From positions 1-34,711 of the forward strand of contig NZ_FUXI01000027.1 of assembly GCF_900167335.1 (NCBI RefSeq): 34,711 nucleotides of DNA, in the 5' to 3' direction. Made by a program: the position numbers and the translations under genes. Under the pieces are notes generated by a model. The model was not told the DNA's origin, searched no databases, and saw nothing but the letters and a program-made list of their open reading frames with translations. Shown here one piece after another: positions 23,487 to 32,380 of this stretch. Numbering within the stretch: position 1 is the first letter of the stretch; each line of letters starts with the position of its first letter. Source of the DNA: Pilibacter termitis (lineage in GTDB: Bacteria; Bacillota; Bacilli; Lactobacillales; Streptococcaceae).

Positions 23487-23516
23487 ATTATAAAGGCAAA
23501 ATGACAATTAAGTCAA
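23487..23516 (-). promoter_or_regulatory. Promoter of the ABC operon
   Basis: On the minus strand TTGACT (23516-23511) and TATAAT (23492-23487) are 18 bases apart, a near-consensus sigma-A promoter about 310 bases before the ATPase start. The resulting leader contains repeat family 2 copy 2. The rest of 23379-23787 is AT-rich and shows no gene. Confidence 0.65.
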
Positions 23517-23682
23517 AATTTCCTCTTTATTTTCGGATTATTAATTATTATTCCTATCTATTTTTACTCGAATGACAAAATATACGCTATTTTTATTATA
23601 CTCCAAAATGAATTTGTTTTCACTTTTAAGTAATAATGGGTGGTTTTTTGTGGTGGGTTTTATTGTTTTTTACAATAGTGTT

Positions 23683-23727
23683 TAAAAAAATAACAAAGCA
23701 CTTAACCAATATATTAGCTAAGTGCTT
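23683..23727 (-). terminator. Terminator after the acyl carrier protein gene
   Basis: AAGCACTTA (23696-23704) pairs with TAAGTGCTT (23719-23727). On the minus strand the stem is followed by TGTTATTTTTTT. Confidence 0.75.
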
Positions 23728-23787
23728 AAATTCTATGAATTTCTAAAAAATCATGATATGAAAATTATCTTTTTTTACATTTTCATC

Positions 23788-24024
23788 TTAGTCTTTCACC
23801 AAAAACTCCACAATCTGTCCGACTGTTGTTATGTTTTCGGCGTCCTCGTCTGATAGTTCAATCTCAAAAGTGTCTTCTAAATCTAAAACAAATTCCATAA
23901 TAGAAATAGAGTCTGCATTCAAGTCCTCTACAATATCTGTTTTTTCCGTTACGCTTTCTTGGTCAATGCCAAAGTGCTGAGCTACCAATGGTGCAATTTT
24001 TTCAAAAACCTCTTGTTTTTTCAT
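23788..24024 (-). CDS. acpP: Acyl carrier protein
   Basis: A 78-residue acidic four-helix carrier protein. The phosphopantetheine attachment serine is Ser39 in NADSISIMEF, a DSI variant of the usual DSL. Acidic helix II (LDLEDTFEIEL) is intact. It lies 112 bases downstream of plsX on the same strand. In Enterococcus faecalis the plsX-linked acyl carrier protein (AcpB) serves incorporation of exogenous fatty acids, and the same role is plausible here, though the main fatty-acid-synthesis carrier cannot be excluded. AGGAGG precedes the ATG. A terminator follows. Confidence 0.93.
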   Translation of the reverse strand: MKKQEVFEKIAPLVAQHFGIDQESVTEKTDIVEDLNADSISIMEFVLDLEDTFEIELSDEDAENITTVGQIVEFLVKD

Positions 24025-24136
24025 AAGAGCCTCCTGTTATTTTTATTCACTCTGTCTGGTCTTTGTTTTTGGGAAATCGTTCGTAGACCATGAGGGTATT
24101 TTAGCAGAATCTTTTCATTTTGACTAGAAACTCTAC

Positions 24137-25138
24137 TTAACGCTCCTCATCAAAATGTGCCACTAATTTTCCGACCACATCACTCTCTAACATCTTATGG
24201 ATTTGGCGAATAGTGTATCGAACTGCTTGTGCCTCTGTTGCTCCATGCGTTTTGACAACTGGTGCTTTAAGACCAAATAAAACTGCCCCACCAGCATTAG
24301 AGTAGTCTAACACTTTGGTCATCTCTTTTAAATCATCTTTCACAAGCAACGCACCTATTTTCCCTTTTAAACTGGCATTGCTTAACGTATTTTTCATCAA
24401 ACTCATCAAATTCAATGCTGTTCCTTCGATTGATTTCAACACCGCATTGCCTGTAAAACCGTCTGTTACCACGACATCTGCCACTCCATTTAGTAAATCA
24501 CGTGCTTCAACGTTTCCAATGAAATGAATAGACGGTTCATTGGAAAGTAAGTCAAAAGCTTTTTTGGTCACCAAACTTCCTTTGCTATCTTCTGTTCCAT
24601 TGTTTAACAAAGCTACTCGTGGCTCGACTATTCTTCGTACATTTTTTGCGTAAAAACTACCCAAAATAGCATATTGCAAAAGATGTTCTGCATCATTTTC
24701 AGCATTTGCTCCTAGGTCAAGCATATCAAACCCATTTTGTTCAGGATTATTTATTACCGGAAGTGTCGAAAGCAAGCCCGGACGAGCGATTTGCTTAATT
24801 CTTCCTACAATAAACAGTCCACTCGCCAACAACGCACCCGTATTTCCTGCTGAAAAAATAGCATCTGCCTCACCATTTTTCACCGCATGAGCCGCCAAGA
24901 CCATGCTTGCTGTTTTCTTTTTACGAATAGATTTTACTGGCTCATCATCGCTATTGATTTTTTCATCGGTATGAATAATCGTTACGTTTTTTTCATCTGT
25001 CAAATATTTTTTTATTTCCTCTTCTTTTCCATATAACAAAAATTCTAACTCTGGGAAATCCTGCTTGGCAAGATTTACTCCCTCTATAATTGCTTTTGGT
25101 GCATTATCTCCACCCATTGCGTCTACGGCAATTTTCAT
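24137..25138 (-). CDS. plsX: Phosphate acyltransferase PlsX
   Basis: A 333-residue peripheral enzyme converting acyl-ACP to acyl-phosphate, the first step of phospholipid synthesis in Gram-positive bacteria. Family landmarks are [14 protein letters not shown] at the start, [58 protein letters not shown] and [17 protein letters not shown]. Length is normal. AAGGAG lies 6 bases before the ATG. It sits 72 bases downstream of recG and upstream of the acyl carrier gene, the order common in Lactobacillales, and may be co-transcribed with recG. Confidence 0.96.
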   Translation of the reverse strand: MKIAVDAMGGDNAPKAIIEGVNLAKQDFPELEFLLYGKEEEIKKYLTDEKNVTIIHTDEKINSDDEPVKSIRKKKTASMVLAAHAVKNGEADAIFSAGNTGALLASGLFIVGRIKQIARPGLLSTLPVINNPEQNGFDMLDLGANAENDAEHLLQYAILGSFYAKNVRRIVEPRVALLNNGTEDSKGSLVTKKAFDLLSNEPSIHFIGNVEARDLLNGVADVVVTDGFTGNAVLKSIEGTALNLMSLMKNTLSNASLKGKIGALLVKDDLKEMTKVLDYSNAGGAVLFGLKAPVVKTHGATEAQAVRYTIRQIHKMLESDVVGKLVAHFDEER

Positions 25139-25210
25139 AACGTTCTCCTTGTACTTTTTAAATTTTATTCATTTTACTATTCTATCATCTGAAAAGCAAG
25201 TTAAGGGTAC

Positions 25211-27247
25211 CTAATCAAATGCTTGAGTTCTACCATTTGCCCAATCGTCTGCAAGAAGTTTATATTGTGGTTTTTCCCACCAATTTTCCACTTGCCACAC
25301 ACGAGAGGCTTCCTCTCTTGCTACCTCTAAAATATTGAAATCTGCCACCATGTCGGCAACTAAAAAATTCGGCAAACCGCTTTGTTTCGTGCCAAAAACT
25401 TCCCCACTTCCACGCAATTCCAAGTCTTTTTCACTTAGCACAAATCCGTTGTTGGTTTCCGTCATGATTTTCATACGTTTTTTTCCGTCCTCACTTTTAG
25501 GATTTGCCACCAAAATGCAATAGCTTTTCAAATCGCCACGTCCTACACGACCTCGAAGTTGGTGGAGTTGAGCAAGTCCAAATCTGTCGGCATCCATAAT
25601 CATCATCACCGTTGCGTTCGGCACATTCACCCCCACTTCAATGACCGTTGTTGAAACCAAAATATCCATTTCTCGCTCTTTAAATCGTCGCATAATATCA
25701 TCTTTTTCTTCGTTTTTCATTCGACCATGCAAAAGAGCAACTCTTGCGGTATCTGCAAAAAATGATTGCAATTCTTCCGCCAAATCCGTAGCATTTTTCA
25801 AATCCATGACCTCACTTTCTTCAATCAAAGGAGAAATCACATAGATTTGATGCCCTTTGACAATTTCCGTATTCAGCCATTGTAAAACCGTTTCTAATTG
25901 TTCATGCTTTATCCATTTTGTCAAAATTGGAATACGACCTGCTGGCATTTCATCAATAATCGACACGTCCATTTCGCCAAATGCCGTAATGGCGAGCGTT
26001 CTTGGGATAGGAGTCGCTGTCATAAACAAAATGTCTGGATTGTTTCCTTTTTCACGTAAAATTTTCCGCTGATTCACTCCAAAACGATGTTGCTCATCTG
26101 TAATCACAAGCCCTAAATCATGAAAATCTACCCCTTCTTGAATCAAAGCGTGCGTGCCTACGACAATATCAATCTCGCCACTCGCTAATTCATTCAAAAT
26201 TTCTCTGCGTTCCTTTGCCTTCGTTGAGCCAGTTAAAAGTGCGATTTTCACCTCTTTTTGCTCGGACAACAAAGATTTCAAACTCTCTAAATGTTGTGTC
26301 GCAAGAATTTCCGTTGGCACCATTAACGCACTTTGCTTATTATTGGTAGCAGCCGCAAGCATTGCAATTGCTGCGATAACCGTTTTTCCACTTCCTACAT
26401 CTCCTTGCAATAAACGGAGCATATGTGAAGTTGATTTCATATCATTCAATATTTCACTTGTTACACGTCTTTGAGCATTCGTCAGTTCAAATGGAAGATG
26501 TTCGATAAAATTCCTCACACACTTCTCATCATACATCACACTTTGCCCTTGGCTCATGACTTTTTCTTGAAAACGTAGGGCTTGAATACGCATTTGAAAA
26601 TAGAAAAATTCCTCAAATTTTAATCTACGTTTTGCCCCTGTATGCTCTTTTTCATTTTCTGGAAAGTGCATGGCACGAACGGCAGAACTTCTATCTATTA
26701 AACGATATTTTTCACGTAAATACAACGGCAAATTTTCTGGCAAAACACTCAAATATCCCGTATCTATTGCCGATTTAATAAATTTTACAAGCTCATTTTG
26801 CTTTACACTTTTGTTTACATGGTAAATCGGTGAAAATTCTTTCTCGTCTCCACCACTACTCAAAAGTTTCATGCCTAAAATTGTCTGTTTATTGGCATCC
26901 CACTTGCCATATACCGCAATTTCTTCCCCAACTTGCACTCTGTTTTTCAAATAATGCTGATTAAAAAACGTCACCGCAATCACCGCATCTCCTACCATCA
27001 TGCGAAATAACAGACGGTTTCTCTTACCATAAAACGACACCACCGCCTCCGTTGCCACAATCCCTTTTAACGTTGTTTTCTCACCGTCTAAAAGTTCTGC
27101 AAGATTTTTTTCACTCAAATCATCATAACGAAATGGAAAATGAAACAACAAATCTTGCACTGTCACAATCCCAAGCGTTGCAAGTGCGTCAGATTTTTTC
27201 TCTCCAATCCCTCTTACATTATGTAAAACTGGTGCTATAATATCCAA
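25211..27247 (-). CDS. recG: ATP-dependent DNA helicase RecG
   Basis: A 678-residue branch-migration helicase that remodels stalled replication forks and Holliday junctions. An N-terminal wedge/OB-fold region is followed by the superfamily 2 motifs: LLQGDVGSGKT (Walker A), ALMVPTEILA, ITDEQHRFG (DEQH box), FMTATPIPRTLA, then the second helicase half with STTVIEVGVNVPNA and QLRGRVGRG. The length is full. The start codon is TTG at 27247, with AGAGGTGG just upstream. The downstream flank contains only a few bases resembling the family 2 repeat end. Confidence 0.96.
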   Translation of the reverse strand: MDIIAPVLHNVRGIGEKKSDALATLGIVTVQDLLFHFPFRYDDLSEKNLAELLDGEKTTLKGIVATEAVVSFYGKRNRLLFRMMVGDAVIAVTFFNQHYLKNRVQVGEEIAVYGKWDANKQTILGMKLLSSGGDEKEFSPIYHVNKSVKQNELVKFIKSAIDTGYLSVLPENLPLYLREKYRLIDRSSAVRAMHFPENEKEHTGAKRRLKFEEFFYFQMRIQALRFQEKVMSQGQSVMYDEKCVRNFIEHLPFELTNAQRRVTSEILNDMKSTSHMLRLLQGDVGSGKTVIAAIAMLAAATNNKQSALMVPTEILATQHLESLKSLLSEQKEVKIALLTGSTKAKERREILNELASGEIDIVVGTHALIQEGVDFHDLGLVITDEQHRFGVNQRKILREKGNNPDILFMTATPIPRTLAITAFGEMDVSIIDEMPAGRIPILTKWIKHEQLETVLQWLNTEIVKGHQIYVISPLIEESEVMDLKNATDLAEELQSFFADTARVALLHGRMKNEEKDDIMRRFKEREMDILVSTTVIEVGVNVPNATVMMIMDADRFGLAQLHQLRGRVGRGDLKSYCILVANPKSEDGKKRMKIMTETNNGFVLSEKDLELRGSGEVFGTKQSGLPNFLVADMVADFNILEVAREEASRVWQVENWWEKPQYKLLADDWANGRTQAFD

Positions 27248-27289
27248 AGTGCCACCTCTTTTCTAAAAAAATTAAGCAGTTCTCACAAT

Positions 27290-27298
27290 ATTATAGCA
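27290..27298 (-). promoter_or_regulatory. Extended -10 promoter of recG
   Basis: The minus strand reads TGCTATAAT at 27298-27290, an extended -10 about 45 bases before the TTG start. It lies in the divergent recG-hemH intergenic region. Confidence 0.5.
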
Positions 27299-27388
27299 AA
27301 GAAATGGTAAGATAAAGAATGAATATGTTCAAGAAAATAAAATTTTTAAGTGAACAAAAAAATCATAGAAAGGAATTTCCCACGTTTT

Positions 27389-28318
27389 ATGGAAAAAGGA
27401 ATTTTACTCGTCAACTTAGGAACGCCAACGGCTCCTACTACAAAAGCGGTGAAAGCCTATTTAGCAGAGTTTTTAGGAGATCCACTCGTCATTCAAAAAC
27501 CACGGTGGTGGTGGTTGCCACTTTTGCACGGCATTATTTTACAAGTGCGACCAAAGAAAAGTGCATTGCTCTATCAAAAAATTTGGACACCAAATGGTTC
27601 TCCGCTTTTTTACTACACGCAAAAGCAAGCTGAAAACTTGCAAGAAATTTTGCCTCAAACAATCGTGAAATTTGCTATGACTTACGGAAAACCTAGTATT
27701 TCTGACACTTTAAGTGAAATGAAAGCTCTTGGTTGCACAGAAATCATTGTTATCCCTCTTTATCCACAATACTCTGTGACAACGACAGAGCCGATTATTC
27801 GGCAAGTGGAGAAAACAAAATTTGAGAATATAAAAATAATCCATGATTTTTATCAAGAAAAAAATTATCTTTCTCTTTTGGCAAAAGACATTCAAAAAAA
27901 ATGGCAACAAAAGAACTATGACTGCTTGTTACTTAGTTATCATGGTATTCCTGTTGAATATGTGAAAAATGGCGACCCATACCAAATGCAATGCGAGGAG
28001 ACGACTGCAAAATTAAGAGAACTTTTACCTGAAATTCCGCAGATTTTCCATGCTTATCAATCCAAATTTGGTCGTGATGAATGGCTTTCTCCCGCAACTT
28101 GCGATACGCTGAAAAAACTTCCTTTGCAAAATAAAAAACGAGTATTAGTTGCTGCTCCTTCTTTTGTTTGCGACTGTTTGGAAACATTAGAGGAGTTAGG
28201 AATGGAAAATAAAGGGTGTTTTTTAGATGCTGGTGGTATAGAATATGATTACGTTTCTCCATTTAACGATGAAAAAGAATTTGCTTTTGTCTTGAAAACA
28301 ATTGTTGAATCCGTATAA
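27389..28318 (+). CDS. hemH: Ferrochelatase
   Basis: A 309-residue enzyme that inserts iron into porphyrin. Motifs are GILLVNLGTPTAPT at the start, LYPQYSVTTTEP, SYHGIP with the metal-binding histidine, NGDPYQMQCEET, QSKFGRDEWL and FVCDCLETLEEL with the late glutamates. The body reads like the ferrochelatases of Gram-negative bacteria and lactococci rather than the Bacillus type, so use of protoporphyrin or coproporphyrin is open. I chose ATG 27389. A GTG at 27350 is in frame but lacks a good ribosome binding site. No other heme-synthesis gene is nearby, consistent with organisms that take up or complete heme. Confidence 0.9.
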   Translation: MEKGILLVNLGTPTAPTTKAVKAYLAEFLGDPLVIQKPRWWWLPLLHGIILQVRPKKSALLYQKIWTPNGSPLFYYTQKQAENLQEILPQTIVKFAMTYGKPSISDTLSEMKALGCTEIIVIPLYPQYSVTTTEPIIRQVEKTKFENIKIIHDFYQEKNYLSLLAKDIQKKWQQKNYDCLLLSYHGIPVEYVKNGDPYQMQCEETTAKLRELLPEIPQIFHAYQSKFGRDEWLSPATCDTLKKLPLQNKKRVLVAAPSFVCDCLETLEELGMENKGCFLDAGGIEYDYVSPFNDEKEFAFVLKTIVESV

Positions 28319-28360
28319 AAAAACTCACGTTTATCCTCTTTTGATAAACGTTAGTTTTTT
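28317..28360. terminator. Bidirectional terminator after hemH
   Basis: Arms 28322-28335 and 28343-28356 pair at 13 of 14 positions, with A-rich sequence before and a T run after. It also serves the convergent tautomerase gene. Confidence 0.9.
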
Positions 28361-28378
28361 ATATTACTTTTATTACTT

Positions 28379-28561
28379 TTATTTCTTTTTCATTTCGCCC
28401 TCAGGATAATAAGTTCCTTCTGGCATATCGTTGATAAACACATGAACTGCCTCTTTTGGTGCTCCCGTGTGTTTTAAAACAACTTCTGTCACTTCTTTTG
28501 CAAGAGCTTTTTTCTGTTCCAATGTACGTCCTTCAAATAAATCAATTTTCACAAATGGCAT
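28379..28561 (-). CDS. 4-oxalocrotonate tautomerase-family protein
   Basis: A 60-residue protein of the 4-OT family, which forms small oligomeric tautomerases using the N-terminal proline. After Met removal the mature protein would begin PFVKIDLFEGRT with Pro1 as the base. The conserved Arg (GRT) and HVFINDMP follow. Many Firmicute members have no known substrate and are named by similarity. AAGGAG lies 8 bases before the ATG. It is monocistronic and divergent from clpE. Confidence 0.9.
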   Translation of the reverse strand: MPFVKIDLFEGRTLEQKKALAKEVTEVVLKHTGAPKEAVHVFINDMPEGTYYPEGEMKKK

Positions 28562-28727
28562 TTTATATTCTCCTTATATTATAAAATATAAAAACTCCGA
28601 CCAAAATTATCATTTTTGATGAATCATGAGTTTTTTACTGTTATATAATTAGCATACCACTAGAAACATAGAGTTACAACAAAAAAATTCATTTTTCCAA
28701 GTGTTTTTATTTCCATAAGCAATGTGT

Positions 28728-28756
28728 TTGTTTTTATAATAAAGAATAGGTAAAAT
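28728..28756 (+). promoter_or_regulatory. Promoter of clpE
   Basis: TTGTTT (28728-28733) and TAAAAT (28751-28756) are 17 bases apart. The predicted transcription start falls next to the CtsR site. TATAAT at 28735-28740 is a second possible -10. Confidence 0.5.
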
Positions 28757-28764
28757 AGAATAAA

Positions 28765-28781
28765 GGTCAAAGTTAGTCAGA
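28765..28781 (+). promoter_or_regulatory. CtsR operator
   Basis: The sequence GGTCAAA-GTT-AGTCAGA fits the CtsR heptad direct repeat (RGTCAAA spaced by three bases) with one mismatch in the second half. It overlaps the likely transcription start of clpE, as expected for repression. Confidence 0.75.
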
Positions 28782-28810
28782 CCTGTTCAAAAAAATCTAG
28801 GAGGTGTCCT

Positions 28811-31105
28811 ATGCTTTGTCAAAATTGTGGAGTAAATGAGGCAACAATCCATTTATACACCAATGTAAATGGAAAGCAACAACAACTTGACTATTGTCAA
28901 AATTGTTATCAAAAACTAAAAGCACAAAACAATGGTGAAAACAATCCATTTTCGCCTGTCAATAATAGCGAGGAGAGTCCGTTTAGTTTCGGAACGCTTG
29001 ATGATTTATTTAGAAATTTGAATGAACAAATGAAACCAAATGGAAACAAATCTGATGTACCGCCTACTCAATCGGGGGGAGGAAATCGTCCGCCACGTGA
29101 CAATATTGGAGGGATTTTCAATATGGGACGTATGCCGAAAAATCAACAAAAATCTCGCTCGCTCTTAGATGAATTTGGTATTGATTTGACTGAAATGGCA
29201 AGAAGTGGAGAAATTGATCCTGTTGTTGGTCGTGATGAAGAAATCACACGTGTGATCGAAATTTTAAACCGTAGAACCAAAAACAATCCCGTTCTCATTG
29301 GTGAACCGGGAGTTGGAAAAACTGCTGTTGTAGAAGGGTTAGCACAAAAAATCGTGGACGGTGCTGTTCCGCAGAAATTGCAAGAAAAATCCGTTGTCCG
29401 TCTTGATGTCGTCTCCCTCGTGCAAGGAACAGGGATTCGTGGACAATTTGAAGAACGGATGAATAAATTAATTGAGGAAATTCGTGAAAAAGAAGATATT
29501 ATTCTCTTTATCGACGAAGTACATGAACTTGTTGGTGCAGGAAGTGCGGGAGATAGCAGTATGGATGCGGGGAATATTTTAAAACCAGCTCTTGCTCGAG
29601 GTGAGTTGCAAATGGTCGGTGCAACAACGCTCAATGAATATCGCATTATCGAAAAAGATGCTGCACTAGAACGCCGTATGCAGCCTGTACGTGTGGATGA
29701 ACCTACCGTTGAAGAAACGATTACTATTCTAAAAGGTCTGCAAAAGCGTTATGAGGATTATCATCATGTGAAATATTCTGATGAAGCACTGACTGCTGCT
29801 GCCACTCTTTCTAACCGTTATATTCAAGACCGTTTCCTACCAGACAAAGCAATTGATTTGATTGACGAAGCAGGTTCAAAAATGAATTTGACTTTGCAAT
29901 TTGTTGACCCAAAAGAAATTGAACGCAAACTACAATTTGCCGAGGAGCAAAAACGTCTCGCCTCTCAAGAAGAAGACTTTGAAAAAGCCGCTTATTATCG
30001 TGACCAAGTGGCAAAACTTCAAGAAATGCGAAACCAAGAAGTGACAAGTGAAAATACACCTATCATCACGGAAAAAGATTTAGAAGCGATTGTTGAGGAA
30101 AAAACAGGGATTCCTGTTGGTGATTTGAAAGAAAAAGAACAAAAACAACTCCTCTATCTTGCTGATGACTTGGCAAAACACGTCAAAGGTCAAGATGAAG
30201 CAATCGAAAAAGTGGCAAAAGCGATTCGCCGAAATCGGATTGGACTCGGAAAGACCAACCGTCCTATCGGAAGTTTCCTTTTCGTTGGTCCAACAGGTGT
30301 CGGGAAAACAGAGCTTGCCAAACGACTTGCTTTTGAACTATTTGGTAGCGTTGATTCCATGATTCGCTTTGACATGAGTGAATATATGGAAAAACATAGT
30401 GTTTCTAAACTCATCGGTTCTCCTCCCGGTTATGTCGGCTATGATGAAGCAGGGCAATTGACAGAAAAAGTTCGCCGCAATCCTTATTCTTTGATTTTGC
30501 TTGACGAAGTGGAAAAAGCACATCCTGATGTCATGCACATGTTCTTACAAATCCTAGATGACGGTCGTCTGACAGACGCACAAGGTCGCACGGTTAGCTT
30601 TAAAGATGCCATTATCATCATGACAAGTAACGCTGGAACTGGCAAAGTAGAGGCAAACGTAGGATTCGGTGCTGCACGTGACGGAGTAACAAAATCTGTT
30701 CTCAATCAACTAAGTAATTTCTTCAACCCAGAGTTCCTCAATCGTTTTGACGGAATTATCGAGTTTAAACCACTTGGTAAAGAGAATCTTCTCTCGATTG
30801 TCTCACTCATGCTCGAAGAAATGAACGAACAACTTCACGCTCAAGGTCTTTCGATTGATGTTCCAGATGTGGTGCGTGAGAAAATAGTGGAACTTGGCTA
30901 CAACCCTGCAATGGGTGCTAGACCACTTCGTCGCACGATTCAAGATACACTTGAAGACGGAATTGCTGAATTTTACCTAGAGCACCCAGAAGTCCACGAG
31001 CTAATCGCTAAACTTGATGAGGATAAAAATATTATTGTCGCAGAAAAAATAGAGTTGTCTCAGGAAAATAATCTCGCAAACGACAATGACGAGAACGAAA
31101 ATTAA
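28811..31105 (+). CDS. clpE: ATP-dependent Clp protease ATPase subunit ClpE
   Basis: A 764-residue AAA+ unfoldase. An N-terminal treble-clef-like zinc finger (Cys3, Cys6, Cys29, Cys32) and a Gly/Asn-rich linker replace the N-domain of ClpC, identifying ClpE. The first ATPase domain has [13 protein letters not shown] and the Walker [13 protein letters not shown]-like coiled segment ([17 protein letters not shown]) precedes the second domain with [12 protein letters not shown] and LLDEVEKAH. It would feed stress-damaged proteins to ClpP. TAGGAGGTG lies 6 bases before ATG. CtsR and a sigma-A promoter lie upstream, and a hairpin and the DUF1827 gene lie downstream. Confidence 0.95.
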   Translation: MLCQNCGVNEATIHLYTNVNGKQQQLDYCQNCYQKLKAQNNGENNPFSPVNNSEESPFSFGTLDDLFRNLNEQMKPNGNKSDVPPTQSGGGNRPPRDNIGGIFNMGRMPKNQQKSRSLLDEFGIDLTEMARSGEIDPVVGRDEEITRVIEILNRRTKNNPVLIGEPGVGKTAVVEGLAQKIVDGAVPQKLQEKSVVRLDVVSLVQGTGIRGQFEERMNKLIEEIREKEDIILFIDEVHELVGAGSAGDSSMDAGNILKPALARGELQMVGATTLNEYRIIEKDAALERRMQPVRVDEPTVEETITILKGLQKRYEDYHHVKYSDEALTAAATLSNRYIQDRFLPDKAIDLIDEAGSKMNLTLQFVDPKEIERKLQFAEEQKRLASQEEDFEKAAYYRDQVAKLQEMRNQEVTSENTPIITEKDLEAIVEEKTGIPVGDLKEKEQKQLLYLADDLAKHVKGQDEAIEKVAKAIRRNRIGLGKTNRPIGSFLFVGPTGVGKTELAKRLAFELFGSVDSMIRFDMSEYMEKHSVSKLIGSPPGYVGYDEAGQLTEKVRRNPYSLILLDEVEKAHPDVMHMFLQILDDGRLTDAQGRTVSFKDAIIIMTSNAGTGKVEANVGFGAARDGVTKSVLNQLSNFFNPEFLNRFDGIIEFKPLGKENLLSIVSLMLEEMNEQLHAQGLSIDVPDVVREKIVELGYNPAMGARPLRRTIQDTLEDGIAEFYLEHPEVHELIAKLDEDKNIIVAEKIELSQENNLANDNDENEN

Positions 31106-31130
31106 TTTTTTGTAATAAAAGTAGATTGAA

Positions 31131-31166
31131 AAGCACTCGGGAAATTAAATGTTTCTCGAGTGCTTG
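31131..31166 (+). terminator. Hairpin after clpE
   Basis: AAGCACTCG-GAAA (31131-31144) pairs with TTTC-CGAGTGCTT (31151-31166), but the following sequence is not a clean T run. A second small hairpin (AATGGCT/AGCCATT) lies at 31172-31191. May attenuate rather than fully terminate transcription. Confidence 0.55.
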
Positions 31167-31217
31167 ATAATAATGGCTATTTAGAGCCATTTCCCTAGTC
31201 CGTCCTAGGATAATATG

Positions 31218-31232
31218 TTACAATAATTGTAA
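31218..31232. promoter_or_regulatory. Perfect 15-base palindrome upstream of the DUF1827 gene
   Basis: TTACAATAATTGTAA is a perfect dyad about 33 bases before the ATG, next to a possible -10 (TAATAT at 31211-31216). It looks like an operator, but the cognate regulator is not identified. Confidence 0.4.
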
Positions 31233-31264
31233 TATGAATGACGGGAAAAGGAAAGGTGATTGCT

Positions 31265-31561
31265 ATGAAATTGATAAATGTAACAAATTCTCATCGTCGA
31301 ATGGTTCAAAATCAATTAGACAATACGGACGCAACTTTAGTCGAGGTATTCTCAGCTGGAAATTCAACAGTTATTTTTGAGGAAGCACCTTTTCACAACG
31401 AACTCCTTATTATCAATAATACAAGAAATGTACGCAAAGATGAAATTGACGAAATTTTAAACTTTTTCCTCCGACGTATGCCGAAAAGCACTTACGACAA
31501 AGATTTTATTGACATGATACACATGGAAGGACTTGTGGAAATTACCATTCCAAAAATTTAA
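31265..31561 (+). CDS. DUF1827-family protein
   Basis: A 98-residue soluble protein of the DUF1827 family, found next to clpE in lactic acid bacteria. The opening MKLINVTNSHRRMVQNQL and the end LVEITIPKI are the conserved parts I recognise. Function unknown. I chose ATG 31265 with AAAGGTGA about 6 bases upstream. A strong terminator follows. Confidence 0.85.
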   Translation: MKLINVTNSHRRMVQNQLDNTDATLVEVFSAGNSTVIFEEAPFHNELLIINNTRNVRKDEIDEILNFFLRRMPKSTYDKDFIDMIHMEGLVEITIPKI

Positions 31562-31610
31562 AAATACGAACGCATAATCTTGTGAAAAATTATGCGTTCG
31601 TATTTTTTTG
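31561..31610. terminator. Strong bidirectional terminator
   Basis: Arms 31561-31578 and 31589-31606 are perfectly complementary over 18 bases, with a T run after. It also serves the converging gene at 31622. Confidence 0.95.
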
Positions 31611-31621
31611 TTACTCTTATA

Positions 31622-32122
31622 CTAATCTCGCTGTAAACTAGACAACACTTTCTGCTCACGTCTCATGCCCTCAATATCGTTACGTTTCAACATTTCCTCT
31701 GCACTTTGTATTGCCTTTTTCATTTCCGCAGTGTCTTCTGACGTATTATTCACCCACTCTTTACTGCTTGTGATAATTCGCTTGAGCAACTCTTTTTCAC
31801 TATGAAGTCTTTCGTCTTGCTCTGCTTTAATTTCATTCGTTGCTTTCGCCAGTTTATCTTGTGCATTTTTTATCTTTTTCGCACCATCTGCTACTTTCGT
31901 CTCCGCAACTTCTTCAACAATCTTCGTCAACTCATTTTTCTGAGTCGTTGAAAGTTCATTTTCCGTCGCAAAAAGTTTTTTCGCCTGAGCAATTTCCGTC
32001 TGCAATCCCTCATATTCCTTATATGCAAAAAATTTCGGATACACAATAATCGAAATAACACTACACACAACAATAACCAAGCCAAAGAATGAAAACAAAA
32101 CAACCTGCTTCCCTTTACTCAT
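31622..32122 (-). CDS. Membrane-anchored coiled-coil protein
   Basis: A 166-residue protein with an N-terminal transmembrane anchor (residues 7-28) and a long charged helical ectodomain with coiled-coil heptads (about residues 38-160). There is no lipobox. The family is not recognised. It could be a cell-envelope spacer or sensor, but this is conjecture. GAGAGGG precedes the ATG, with an extended -10 promoter at 32158-32166. A strong bidirectional terminator at 31561-31610 separates it from the convergent DUF1827 gene. Confidence 0.75.
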   Translation of the reverse strand: MSKGKQVVLFSFFGLVIVVCSVISIIVYPKFFAYKEYEGLQTEIAQAKKLFATENELSTTQKNELTKIVEEVAETKVADGAKKIKNAQDKLAKATNEIKAEQDERLHSEKELLKRIITSSKEWVNNTSEDTAEMKKAIQSAEEMLKRNDIEGMRREQKVLSSLQRD

Positions 32123-32157
32123 CTTCTCACCCTCTCTTCAATAACTAATCGTTTAAT

Positions 32158-32166
32158 ATTATATCA
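32158..32166 (-). promoter_or_regulatory. Extended -10 promoter
   Basis: TGATATAAT on the minus strand (32166-32158) sits 36 bases before the anchored coiled-coil protein gene and has the TGn-TATAAT form. Confidence 0.5.
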
Positions 32167-32257
32167 TTATTGAGACGAAATGGGTTTAAAAATGCTTTTA
32201 TATATTTTCGTTTTTCCGTAGTTACTTTTATCTAATATCAAAGAATTTTCCTTCAAC

Positions 32258-32287
32258 AAAAAAACTCTCCCAAGTCACCTTGAGAGA
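32258..32287 (-). terminator. Terminator after the PTS gene
   Basis: A stem of CTCTC plus AAG pairs with CTTGAGAG with a two-base bulge. On the minus strand it is followed by seven T. It lies downstream of truncated repeat copy G in the PTS 3' region. Confidence 0.7.
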
Positions 32288-32300
32288 ATCTATTGCTTAA

Positions 32301-32380
32301 TGTTCTAGCTACATGGGGCTGAAGTTTGGTAGCTGTTCGCTACATTAGTTGCAAACTTCAAACCGCCCCGCTCGCTTTTC
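32301..32380 (+). repeat. Palindromic repeat family 1, copy G, truncated
   Basis: Only about 80 bases: the outer arms GAAGTTT/AAACTTC and one CTGTTCGC loop remain. The tip stem and the GGCTCACT side are missing. It abuts the PTS stop codon and forms part of its 3' untranslated region. Confidence 0.8.

Noticed and set aside
25203-25212. Remnant of the family 2 end at the recG stop codon
   Set aside because: Only eight bases (GGGTACCT) match, which is too short to distinguish from chance.
29143-29646. Long antisense frame within clpE
   Set aside because: It mirrors the codon pattern of clpE, has no ribosome binding site and shows Ser/Arg-rich low-complexity translation typical of an antisense shadow.
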